A DNA stretch of 64,000 nt from Opitutia bacterium (GTDB taxonomy: Bacteria; Verrucomicrobiota; Verrucomicrobiia; Opitutales; Seribacteraceae). A program made the position numbers and the translations under genes. The stretch lies in NCBI GenBank assembly GCA_002722545.1, contig PBMI01000067.1, positions 1 through 64,000 of the forward strand, written 5' to 3'. Positions within the stretch are counted from its first letter, which is position 1, and the number at the start of each line of letters is the position of its first letter. This document shows, in pieces, positions 51,226 through 60,360 of the stretch. The notes beneath the pieces are model-generated. The model ran no database searches, was not told the origin of the DNA, and saw nothing but the letters and a program-made list of their open reading frames with translations.

Positions 51226-53325
51226 ATGCTTAAACAGTCCCTGTTCCTTTCCTTCATCTTGGCTCTTTTTGGTTTGGGCTCTCATGGCGAGAGTCCTGAA
51301 AGCCTCAGTTTCGCCAAGATTCTTGGCGATAACGTCGTCCTGCAGCAGGGCAAGCCCCTAACCCTGTGGGGATGGGCCAAGCCGGAGGCCGCGGTCAAGG
51401 TGACGCTAACACAGGACGCAACTTCAGGAAAAAAAGCTGAGGCCGAGCTTTTCCGTCAAGATGTTGCTGGTCAGATCGAAAGCAACGACTATTCGGTCAG
51501 CGTGCGTTACGTCGAAAAGAACCCTCCCCGACTGGAAGAGAAAACCCTGTTCGCCAAGGCCGACAAGCAAGGTCGGTGGTCGGCATCGTTTCCTGCCGCC
51601 AAGGCTAGTTTTCAGCCGACTTGGCTGGTTGCCCGTAGTGGCGGCGAGACCGTCGTGGTCCGTAACGCGCTGATCGGCGAAGTCTGGATTTGCGCCGGAC
51701 AGAGCAACATGGGCTGGAGCAACTTCAACCGCAAGGCACGGGAAGGGGCCTCGGCCGACTTCCCCGGTCTGCGCTACGTGGCGTGGGAGGACTCCTGGTA
51801 CAAGCCTTTGGAAGAGGTCCGCAAGAAGGTTGGCTGGAAGGAATGCACCCCTGAAAACACTCAACGCTTCTCCGCCGTGCCTTATCTCTTTGGCACTTTT
51901 CTTCATCGCTACCTAAAGGTGCCCGTGGGCATCATCAACGTAGCTCGTGGCGGTACGCTCGGTCAAACTTGGTGCCTGCGTAGCGAACTGGAGTCCATCG
52001 ACGATAAGATCATCAAGACCGTGCTGGCCGACTACGATGCCGAGACTGCGGTCTGGGAAGATCAAAAGCAAGTGGCCGCACTGATGAAGCAATGGGAAGC
52101 GGATTGCGATAAGGCCAAGGTCGAACACAAGGAAAAGGTGGCCAAGGCGGAGGGAGAGGGAAAGAAGCCCCCCCGTCTTCGCATGCCCAAGAAGCCGGGC
52201 GACGCCCGTAGCGCCTGGAGCCCGCCGGCCGGACTCTTCAACGCCACCGTGATGCCCATTCGCGATCTCGCCTTACGCGGGGTGCTCTACTACCAAGGCG
52301 AGAACAACAACTTCTTGCGTTGGACCCGCTACGAGCGCACTTTCCCCAAGGTGCCGGTCTCCTTTCGCAAAGCCTTTCGGGACGACGCCTTGCCTTTCGG
52401 ATGCATCAGTCAACCGGGGTGGGGCACCTTCGGGATCGAGCCCGAGGTGGCCACCGTAGCCGAAGGATATGCCATAATTCGAGATGTTCAACGCCGGGCA
52501 CTGAAGGACGATCCCTTTTCCGACATGATAGCCACCTATCCCACCGGTAATTCATACATCCATCCCGCTGAAAAGTTGCCCGTGGCCGAGTATGCTTCCC
52601 TCTGGGCCTTGGCCAAGGTATACAAAAAACCGATCGTGCACCGTGGCAACGAATACGTAGATATGAAGATCAAAGAGAACAAGCTATACCTTTTCTTCGA
52701 TCAGGACCCGGTCGTCCACGAGCGCTGGAAACACATCGAAAACAACGCCTACTGGCAGGTGCTACCTTGTCCGCGCGAGGGCAAGGCAGAGTTTCAAGGC
52801 TTCATCATCGCGGGCAAGGACCGTCGTTGGTATCCCGCCAAGGCTAGACACACCAAGCTCGATAACGAATGGTGTATCGAGCTTACCAGTGACCTTGTCA
52901 AAGAACCCGTGGAGGCACGCTATGGTTGGGCTAACTGGCCGACCGGCAATCTCGTTGGACGCGAACGCCTCCCGATGGCGACCTTCCGTACGGATGACTG
53001 GCCCATTCCCGAGGGCGTCAATTACACCCAACAAGCCAAGGAGGCGAGCTCCGCAAATATCAAGGAACTAGAGGAAAACGGGAAGCGTCAGGCCCTCGAT
53101 CGCAAAATACGCCAATTGCAGATCGACTTGCCTCGTTTAGAGTCCGAGCTGTTCAGGGGCGACGCTACGGCTCAAATCGAAAGCAAACTTAAACGAATCG
53201 ACTCCATCCTCGAAGAGTTCGAGTCCGATTCCTGGCTTTCCCGCCAGCTCAGTGACCATGATCCCGAAATGCCCACGAAACTGGCTGCAATTAAAGAAAG
53301 CCTCAAGGGAATGCGGAAGAAATGA
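51226..53325 (+). CDS. Sialate O-acetylesterase-like (SASA domain) secreted protein
   Basis: Signal peptide; ILGDNVVLQQGKPLTLWGWAKPEAAVKVT; IGEVWICAGQSNMGWS; RGVLYYQGENNNF; C-terminal coiled-coil extension. Confidence 0.88.
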   Translation: MLKQSLFLSFILALFGLGSHGESPESLSFAKILGDNVVLQQGKPLTLWGWAKPEAAVKVTLTQDATSGKKAEAELFRQDVAGQIESNDYSVSVRYVEKNPPRLEEKTLFAKADKQGRWSASFPAAKASFQPTWLVARSGGETVVVRNALIGEVWICAGQSNMGWSNFNRKAREGASADFPGLRYVAWEDSWYKPLEEVRKKVGWKECTPENTQRFSAVPYLFGTFLHRYLKVPVGIINVARGGTLGQTWCLRSELESIDDKIIKTVLADYDAETAVWEDQKQVAALMKQWEADCDKAKVEHKEKVAKAEGEGKKPPRLRMPKKPGDARSAWSPPAGLFNATVMPIRDLALRGVLYYQGENNNFLRWTRYERTFPKVPVSFRKAFRDDALPFGCISQPGWGTFGIEPEVATVAEGYAIIRDVQRRALKDDPFSDMIATYPTGNSYIHPAEKLPVAEYASLWALAKVYKKPIVHRGNEYVDMKIKENKLYLFFDQDPVVHERWKHIENNAYWQVLPCPREGKAEFQGFIIAGKDRRWYPAKARHTKLDNEWCIELTSDLVKEPVEARYGWANWPTGNLVGRERLPMATFRTDDWPIPEGVNYTQQAKEASSANIKELEENGKRQALDRKIRQLQIDLPRLESELFRGDATAQIESKLKRIDSILEEFESDSWLSRQLSDHDPEMPTKLAAIKESLKGMRKK

Positions 53326-53360
53326 TCCCTTTGAGGGTCGCAATGTCTTGCAGCAATCCG

Positions 53361-55271
53361 CTACTTGGACTCGACAACCTCGATCGGGGCGAAGGCGGAG
53401 CTGGTGCCTTTTACATAGGGCCCGAAGTAGCGGATCTGCTTGATGTCATCGGGTAGGGGAAAGGTAAGGGTCCGGTTGTTGATGGTGGCTGTGACGGAAC
53501 GCTTTGCGAGATCGACCGACAAGGTGAGTTCAAAAGTGGAATCCTTTTTGGCCAGCATGGAGCTCTTGGCTCCCCCTCTGACGTTTTCCCAAGAACCGGG
53601 AATGAGAACATGGGCGTTCATCCCGATGGCCGTACCCACCTTCAGCAGGTCGTCATTTTTGGTCGAGTCTCCGAAAGCGATGGCGGCGTTCTGGGTGCTT
53701 CCGGAAGCAAGCGACTTGTAGGACGTCTTGAGAACCAACTTGCGGGTGGCGGGCTCGGGTAGTTCGCGGAGAGCGATGGCTTCACCGGAGCTCGTGAGGG
53801 CGTGGGAGAGGGCGGAATCCTTGTGCTTGGAAGCGGTACCACCCTTGACCAAGGCATAGGCTCCACCGGTTTCATCCTTTCCCTCGAGCAAAAGCCCGGA
53901 CTTCTTCGGTTTCCTCGGTTTGCCGCGTGGCGCTTCGTTCGTCCACCATTCGCTGGGGCCTTCCTTCTCCACTTGGGCGTGCACTGCGAGCAGTTTTTCC
54001 TTTAGTTCGGCGAGCTTCTTCGGGTTGGAGGAAGCGAGGTCGTTCTTTTCCTGCCAGTCTTTCTCGATGTGGTAGAGCTGGAACTTGTCGAGAGCGGCGC
54101 TACCGAGAATCTTCCATTCGTCCTCACGCAAGGCGACGTGAATGCTTGAGCGAGCCAAGTGGTTGCGCCAGTACAGCGGCACAGGCCTTTTGACTGGCTT
54201 TTCCGCGAAGACGGGTCGAATGTCTACCCCGTCTATGGTGCGGTCTTGGGGCAGGGGAATCCCCGCTATGGCCAGCATGGTGGAGAAGACGTCTGATCCG
54301 ATGATAGGGATACGATTGGTGGTGCCTGCGGGCACCTGGCCTGGCCAGCGTATGATGCCGGGCACGCGGATGCCACCCTCATGAGAGGAACGCTTCCGTT
54401 CGCGGAGTCCTCCGGTTGAACCACGGGTGCGTCCCTTCACTCCGTTCCCCTCGGGACCATTGTCGGAAGTGAATATGACGAAGGTGTTCTTGGTTTCGCC
54501 TAGTTCGTCCAAGGCCTTCATCAGGCTGCCAAAGGCGTGATCGATTTGCGAGACGTTTCCGTGATGCTGGCGAATGCCTTCGTCGTCGAACTCCTTGTAC
54601 AGTTCCATGAACTTGGGGTCTGACTCGATCGGAAGGTGCGGTTCGTGGGTCCAGACGTTGAGAAAGAACGGTTTCTTGGGGTCGCGTTTCTCCTTCAGCC
54701 AGCGGATGCCTTCTTCCACCACCAAAGGCGCGGAGTAGCCCTCTAGCTCGCCCACTTCCTTACCGTTGCGTACGAAGTTGCGCGGGTTACGATGGTTAGG
54801 TGCGGCGTTGTTCTGGGTGGCCATCCAGTGGTCGAAGCCTTGGGCGTCGGGTTGCGGTTGGTCCTTGCTGTTGAACTTGCCGTTCAAGTGCCATTTTCCG
54901 ACATGGCAGGTCTGGTAACCCTTTTCCTTCAGGAGCTCAGCCGAAGTGATCTCACTGGTTCGGAGGTGGACTTGGTGTCCTCCCGGTATCCAGCGCCAAA
55001 CGCCGTTGCGATAAGGTGTCCTGCCGGTGAGGATGGAAGAACGGGAGGGCGAGCATACCCCACAGGCGGAGTAGCTCTGGGTGAAAAGCATTCCCTGCTG
55101 GGCGAACTTGTCGAGATTGGGTGTCTGAATCACCGGATGTCCGTAGCAGGCGAGGTCTCCCCAGCCAAGGTCATCGGTTAGGAATACGACGAAGTTGGTC
55201 GGTTTTTCCTTTGCTTTCCCCAGGCAGGCGAAGGCGAGGCCGACTAGAAGGGGCAGCAGTTTCCTCCCCAT
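53361..55271 (-). CDS. Sulfatase (arylsulfatase A-like) with extra C-terminal beta-rich domain
   Basis: VVFLTDDLGWGDLACYGHPVIQTPNLDKFAQQG; CSPSRSSILTGR sulfatase signature; signal peptide; about 180-residue C-terminal extension. Confidence 0.93.
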   Translation of the reverse strand: MGRKLLPLLVGLAFACLGKAKEKPTNFVVFLTDDLGWGDLACYGHPVIQTPNLDKFAQQGMLFTQSYSACGVCSPSRSSILTGRTPYRNGVWRWIPGGHQVHLRTSEITSAELLKEKGYQTCHVGKWHLNGKFNSKDQPQPDAQGFDHWMATQNNAAPNHRNPRNFVRNGKEVGELEGYSAPLVVEEGIRWLKEKRDPKKPFFLNVWTHEPHLPIESDPKFMELYKEFDDEGIRQHHGNVSQIDHAFGSLMKALDELGETKNTFVIFTSDNGPEGNGVKGRTRGSTGGLRERKRSSHEGGIRVPGIIRWPGQVPAGTTNRIPIIGSDVFSTMLAIAGIPLPQDRTIDGVDIRPVFAEKPVKRPVPLYWRNHLARSSIHVALREDEWKILGSAALDKFQLYHIEKDWQEKNDLASSNPKKLAELKEKLLAVHAQVEKEGPSEWWTNEAPRGKPRKPKKSGLLLEGKDETGGAYALVKGGTASKHKDSALSHALTSSGEAIALRELPEPATRKLVLKTSYKSLASGSTQNAAIAFGDSTKNDDLLKVGTAIGMNAHVLIPGSWENVRGGAKSSMLAKKDSTFELTLSVDLAKRSVTATINNRTLTFPLPDDIKQIRYFGPYVKGTSSAFAPIEVVESK

Positions 55272-55272
55272 C

Positions 55273-56208
55273 TTATTTGAGAGCTTTCAATTTCTTGCTC
55301 ACCATGGCGGCCTGTTTGCCCTCGAGAACTTGCCAGCAAGCAAGCCCATTGCCCACCAGATCGTATTGGTCGAATTCCCAAACGATTTTCTTATCCCGGG
55401 TGATCTCAAAGATCTGCGGGTTGTCGGGTCCGGCATGGCAGTTGCCCACGATAAAGTTACCGTTTTCGCGCTCCTGCAGGCAAGTCATCCACTTGAGGTT
55501 GACCTCCGTTCCCGGAACCTTGCCCTTGATCTCCCAGACCACTTTTTTATCAGGGCTCACCTCAACTACGCTGTTGCCGCTGCCCGAAGCGATCAAGGTG
55601 TTTCCGTTCTTCAGGCGCATGGCTCCATAGACACGGGTTTTGATGAGATAATCCCAGACCACTTTTCCATTCTTCACATCATACTCCGTCACCACTCCCG
55701 GTTGCTCCGAGCATACCAGATAGGTTCCCTTGGGCGTGGATCGGGCCCATCGCGAACTTGTGGTGCCCCCAGGCTTGAGGGGAAAAGAGTGTACCAGCTT
55801 ACCCGATTGATCGACTTCAATCACACGTCCGACCTTACTTTCCACAATGCGGGTGTTTCCATTAGGGAGACGGGCGAAAGCATGAACATCTACCTTTTTG
55901 CCCTTGTTGCCATTGCTATTCGCACAGTCATATTCCCAAACCACTTTTTTGGCCAAGGTGATTTCCTTAAGCGTGGTCCATGTGTCGTGAAAAAGAATGT
56001 TTCCATTGGGAAGCATGTGAACGTCATGATGACCTGTGTGACCACGCTGTGGACCAACGGTCTTGTGGGACCAAAGGATTTTGCCCTTGGCGTCCGTAAT
56101 GGCGAGAATGTTTTTCCCATAGGATGCGGAAACCAAAACCAAACGCTCAGCCTGAAGAAAGGGAACGCTAACGAGGCATAAGAACAGAATGAAGCAAAGT
56201 TTTTTCAT
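55273..56208 (-). CDS. PQQ-like beta-propeller repeat secreted protein
   Basis: Signal peptide; repeated GKILWSHKT / KKVVWEYDC / GKVVWDYLI / KKIVWEFDQ strands. Confidence 0.8.
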   Translation of the reverse strand: MKKLCFILFLCLVSVPFLQAERLVLVSASYGKNILAITDAKGKILWSHKTVGPQRGHTGHHDVHMLPNGNILFHDTWTTLKEITLAKKVVWEYDCANSNGNKGKKVDVHAFARLPNGNTRIVESKVGRVIEVDQSGKLVHSFPLKPGGTTSSRWARSTPKGTYLVCSEQPGVVTEYDVKNGKVVWDYLIKTRVYGAMRLKNGNTLIASGSGNSVVEVSPDKKVVWEIKGKVPGTEVNLKWMTCLQERENGNFIVGNCHAGPDNPQIFEITRDKKIVWEFDQYDLVGNGLACWQVLEGKQAAMVSKKLKALK

Positions 56209-56323
56209 TGTTTGAATAGGGATAGTAAAAGGGGGGGTTATTTAGTACAACTTACATAGCTCCCCAATGCCAAAAATTTGTCAACTGTGTACTTTGAAGG
56301 AAAGGACGAAGTAGAAGGCAAGG

Positions 56324-57793
56324 TCAACTCAAGGGCAGTCCCACCCGGATAAAGGCTTCCGAATCGGTCAAGTCAACTCGCTCAAGTGAAGAGGCATCGA
56401 ATAGCTTGGTTGGTCCGAAAGGTGCCTGATTCAAGGATTTCAAGTCCAGCTTTCCATTCTGAATACGCAGAGCAGGGTAGCCCTCTGAATGTAGTCCATA
56501 GAGATCAGGATGGTTTTCCAACATAGCTCGACGGACTGGTTCGGGCCAAGCCGACAAGCCTTTGAAGTAATGATGTCCGTTTCGTTCGACGTGCTCGATA
56601 CCCAAAGTTCCCATCATGGCCAAATCTTGAAAAAGAGCAATGGGGCCAACATTTGCGAGGTCCTCTCCAGAAAAATGGAGGGGGCGATCCCGCTTTTTAC
56701 CCTCTTCGGCAAGGGTCGCTGCATTGGCTAACCCCTTGACGATACCCTTGCAGTTTTTGTGACTAGCCCCGTCGTACCCCAAGGAAAGGGCTCGGGGAAG
56801 GGAGTCAATCGCCCCGTCTGCTTCGTCGATAATGAAAGGGGGACGGCCGGTCCAATTGGTGAACTCGGTGGCGACTAAGCTAGAAAAGGTCTCGTCCCGA
56901 TGAGCCGGTTGCTCCACTAGAATAAGTCCTCTATCGAGTAGGCCTCGAACCTTTGGGTTTTCATGCCATGCTTCCCAGTGTTCCCTGAAAGCCCCAATAC
57001 CCCCGTATTGTTCGTTTCCATCAAGTGTGAAGAGAGCAGTAGGTCCCAAAAGATCAGCCAGGGCCTCGAGCCGGGGAAGGTCTATGTCCAGGTTCCCGCA
57101 CACCTTGATTTTGAAATGAGTCAGCCCGTAAGTCCGGATACATGACTCCAGGTCCAAAGGAAGATTGTCTTCGGCCTTGTTCTCTTCGGTCACGTCGTTT
57201 GCCGTCAAGGGATCGCCCAAACCAACGGTATGGCGTGGGCAAACTGAAGATAGCGGACGAGCGGGCAGGAAAAAGGAGGGTTGGGTTCCGGATAATTCGG
57301 GTCGAATTCCTCCAAGCTGGAGACCGATTAGGTTTTCCCGGACAACTGTATGAATAGTTGAACCGAGGTGACGACAAAGTGCATCGAGCAAAGCCCTCTC
57401 GGTAAGGCTAACCCCTAAGTTGGCGAGCAGGGGAGGGTAAGCAGACTGAGATGCCCAGGACGATTGCTCTTCATGGACGGTGACCCAAAGTTCGAAAAAC
57501 GAGGAAGGCTTAGCCGAAAGGGCGAGGCTTGTTGCATGCCCAATTACCTCAAGCATGGCAGGCAAATCCTCCTCGAAGGTAGTGTCAGGATTCTTAGTGA
57601 ACCATTTCGGGGGCAGCCCCTCGGATGCGATTCCTTCCGCACGGGCACCGTCGATCTCGGCTTCCACTTTTAGGACAATGTGGGGCAGGGCGGTCAGGCT
57701 GGCGATTCCGTACTTGAAAGGGAAACGCGTCCGCATCGGGAGTACGCGGAACTCAACCTCCTTGAGATCAAGTCTGGGGAGGGAAGCAGTCAC
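56324..57793 (-). CDS. Enolase-superfamily (mandelate racemase/muconate lactonizing-like) protein
   Basis: FKIKVCGN (KxK-like), FTLDGNEQYGG, LILVEQPAHRD, FIIDEADGAIDSL, ASHKNCKGIVK as candidate ligand/base positions. Confidence 0.75.
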   Translation of the reverse strand: MTASLPRLDLKEVEFRVLPMRTRFPFKYGIASLTALPHIVLKVEAEIDGARAEGIASEGLPPKWFTKNPDTTFEEDLPAMLEVIGHATSLALSAKPSSFFELWVTVHEEQSSWASQSAYPPLLANLGVSLTERALLDALCRHLGSTIHTVVRENLIGLQLGGIRPELSGTQPSFFLPARPLSSVCPRHTVGLGDPLTANDVTEENKAEDNLPLDLESCIRTYGLTHFKIKVCGNLDIDLPRLEALADLLGPTALFTLDGNEQYGGIGAFREHWEAWHENPKVRGLLDRGLILVEQPAHRDETFSSLVATEFTNWTGRPPFIIDEADGAIDSLPRALSLGYDGASHKNCKGIVKGLANAATLAEEGKKRDRPLHFSGEDLANVGPIALFQDLAMMGTLGIEHVERNGHHYFKGLSAWPEPVRRAMLENHPDLYGLHSEGYPALRIQNGKLDLKSLNQAPFGPTKLFDASSLERVDLTDSEAFIRVGLPLS

Positions 57794-57803
57794 GGTAGAA
57801 ACA

Positions 57804-57817
57804 AATTCTATAGAATT
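57804..57817. repeat. 14-bp perfect palindrome AATTCTATAGAATT in the intergenic gap
   Basis: Read directly; lies in the 38-bp AT-rich gap between sulfatase and enolase-like genes. Confidence 0.5.
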
Positions 57818-57831
57818 AAATTTATTTAAAT

Positions 57832-59319
57832 TTACAGCTTCGGTGCCTTCCAGGCTGGAATTCCCCCTTCTTTCAGTTGCTTGGCATGAAGAACGTGATA
57901 GGGGCGGGTAGGGGACATCGAAGCCTTTTCATTGACCATCAAGGGGCGGGTTTCCTTCCAAAACTTATCATAAGCAGCCCGCATGGACTTGACCGCCTCG
58001 GGGTGCTCGGACGCAATGTCAGTCTTTTGGAAAGGATCCTTCTTCATGTCGTAAAGACTGTTCTCCACAAGGCGAAAACGCTCGTTGCGGACCGCGAAAC
58101 GCTTCCACATATGATCCGTTGGCTCGGATCCCGTCTTCCAGCGAGCCACATGAGTAAAAAGATGACGATCCTTCCACTTGGCCTTGGAATTCTTGAGAAG
58201 AGGAACGAGGCTTCGACCTTCGACTTGACCCTTGGGTAATTGCTCTATTCCCGCAATATCCGCAAGTGTTGGCAAAAGGTCAATGTGGGCGCAAATCCTT
58301 TCCACGGCCTTGTCCGCTACGAATTTACCCGGCCAGCGAACGAAGAACGGCACGCGGACTCCACCTTCGTCGGGCGAGCCCTTGGCACCCTTCATCCCGG
58401 CGTTGAAACCCAACATGGGCTTGCCGTCCTTGGAAGCTCCAAGCTTGGCTCCTTCCTTTACCATTCCGCCAACTGAACCATTGTCGGACATAAAGATAAG
58501 AATGGTGTCTTTGCTCAAGTCCCATTCATCGAGCTTGTTCATGAGCCTTCCCATGTTTTCGTCGATGTTCTCGATCATTCCATAAAAGCCGGCATCCCTT
58601 TCGGAGAAACCAAGGTCTTTGAACCGCTTGGCATTTTCAGGCGGAGCGATGAAAGGACCATGCGGTGCGTTGGTGGTGATATAGGCAAAGAAGGGCTTTC
58701 CTTCATCCTTCACTTTTTTGATCCATCCCATTCCGGCTGTGAAAAACAAATCCGTGCAATAGCCTTCGGTTTTTACGAATGCACCGTTGTGCCGAATGGT
58801 CGGATTGAAATACTTGTTTCCCGGCGCATCGGCGCACGAACATTTGTAAGCTTGGCCAATTCCTCCCGCCCCATGAATGAAGGCCTCGTCAAAACCGCGT
58901 TTGTGAGGCTGGTAGGGTTCCTCGTCTCCCAAGTGCCATTTCCCGAAAATTCCCGAAACATAACCAGCCTTTGCCAATACCTGTGGAAGGGTGACCGTGC
59001 TCAGGGCCATCCGTTCGCGCTCCAAGATCGTGTGGGTAATTCCATTCTTCATCGGGTGACGGCCTGACATCAGTGCGGCCCGCGTAGGAGAGCAGGTTGG
59101 GCTGACCAAAAACTTTTCGAAGCGGGTGCTTTGGCCGTGCAATTTATCAAGGTTAGGGGTCTTGATCCATGGATTGCCGTGCTTGCCTATCGGGCCATAG
59201 CCCTGGTCGTCAGTGATCATGAGAATCACATTGGGCTTTGCCCCAAAAGGCAAATCCTTGGCCGTCAAAGACAGGCAGAGCGAAAGCATTGAAAAGGCGA
59301 GTAAAGAGGAGAGTTTCAT
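57832..59319 (-). CDS. Sulfatase
   Basis: Signal peptide MKLSSLLAFSMLSLCLSLTA; NVILMITDDQGYGPIGKHGNPWIKTPNLDKL; CSPTRAALMSGR; start moved to ATG 59319. Confidence 0.93.
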   Translation of the reverse strand: MKLSSLLAFSMLSLCLSLTAKDLPFGAKPNVILMITDDQGYGPIGKHGNPWIKTPNLDKLHGQSTRFEKFLVSPTCSPTRAALMSGRHPMKNGITHTILERERMALSTVTLPQVLAKAGYVSGIFGKWHLGDEEPYQPHKRGFDEAFIHGAGGIGQAYKCSCADAPGNKYFNPTIRHNGAFVKTEGYCTDLFFTAGMGWIKKVKDEGKPFFAYITTNAPHGPFIAPPENAKRFKDLGFSERDAGFYGMIENIDENMGRLMNKLDEWDLSKDTILIFMSDNGSVGGMVKEGAKLGASKDGKPMLGFNAGMKGAKGSPDEGGVRVPFFVRWPGKFVADKAVERICAHIDLLPTLADIAGIEQLPKGQVEGRSLVPLLKNSKAKWKDRHLFTHVARWKTGSEPTDHMWKRFAVRNERFRLVENSLYDMKKDPFQKTDIASEHPEAVKSMRAAYDKFWKETRPLMVNEKASMSPTRPYHVLHAKQLKEGGIPAWKAPKL

Positions 59320-59446
59320 AGGGATCCGGACTGAGTTGAAGGTTGAATTTTGATCGCATTGGATGCTTGTCTTGCCATCCCGACAAGACAAAAAATACCT
59401 TCTTGGCATTTGACGGAAGGGAGGACGCGCCCTTAGGGTGTTGATT

Positions 59447-60244
59447 ATGAAGATTTTGATGGTTGTGCTCGCCGTGCTCTCCTCTGGACTTTCTGTCTGG
59501 TCGAGAACCTTCACGAGTTCGGATGGCGTCCGGAAGATTGAGGCGACTCTCATACGTTTTGATGAAAAGACCGAAGTCGTAAGTATCAGACGGGCAGATG
59601 GGCGTCCCTTCAATTCGAAGCTATCGACTTTCAGTGCAGAAGATCAGGCTTATGTTTTGAAATGGGTCGAAGGCACGAAGGAAAATTATCTTTACGTGGG
59701 CAAAGAATACCCCGGCCATTTGCAAATGTATCTTAAAATTCTTAATGCTGGGGGAATCGGATACGGTCAAACCGTCCTCTACGGACCGGGTTATGCCCCA
59801 ATCGTAATTGGAAACGGCCCAACGCCTTTTCTCGCCTGGGTCGACGGTTACGATCGATTGGGCCGAACCTATGATCGTTTTAATGCTACGCAAGTCAGTT
59901 TTGATCTCGTAAAAGACAATTGGCAGGCAAGAATCGCGTTTCGAGCGGGCTCTAATCGAACTATATCTACCGGAACCACTTATCTACCATCCGGAAATTT
60001 ATACGGAATATCCAGCGTAGGTGGTCCCATTCTTTACCAGCAGCCCCAAAGAATCGTGGTTGTAAACGGAAATCCCGCCAACAACCAAGTTCTTGTTCTT
60101 CCGCGAGGACCAGCCCCCGTATTCGTCAACCCGTATGGAGGCGGAATGAAAATGTCCGGGTTCGGGGTGTCCGGGGCCGGACTTTCAACTTCATCCCGTT
60201 CCTTTTCCCGAGGCGGCGGGATTTCAGTCCGGATTAACCGCTAG
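59447..60244 (+). CDS. Secreted SHD1-like domain protein with low-complexity Gly/Ser-rich C terminus
   Basis: Signal peptide MKILMVVLAVLSSGLSVWS; RTFTSSDGVRKIEATLIRFDEKTEVVSIRRADGRPFNSKLSTFSAEDQAYVLKW resembles SHD1. Confidence 0.65.
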   Translation: MKILMVVLAVLSSGLSVWSRTFTSSDGVRKIEATLIRFDEKTEVVSIRRADGRPFNSKLSTFSAEDQAYVLKWVEGTKENYLYVGKEYPGHLQMYLKILNAGGIGYGQTVLYGPGYAPIVIGNGPTPFLAWVDGYDRLGRTYDRFNATQVSFDLVKDNWQARIAFRAGSNRTISTGTTYLPSGNLYGISSVGGPILYQQPQRIVVVNGNPANNQVLVLPRGPAPVFVNPYGGGMKMSGFGVSGAGLSTSSRSFSRGGGISVRINR

Positions 60245-60360
60245 ACAAAGACATGAGGATTTCTCCTTGCGGAAATTATTTCCGGATGGATTGAAACTTT
60301 TTTCGAAGAAGTGCGTCTTCTTAGGTTGTAAATACAGAAAATTCTACTTTTTCTTGTTCG

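Noticed and set aside
55195-56181. 328-aa plus-strand ORF opposite the PQQ-like gene
   Set aside because: Antisense to a gene with a signal peptide and repeat structure; no own motif.
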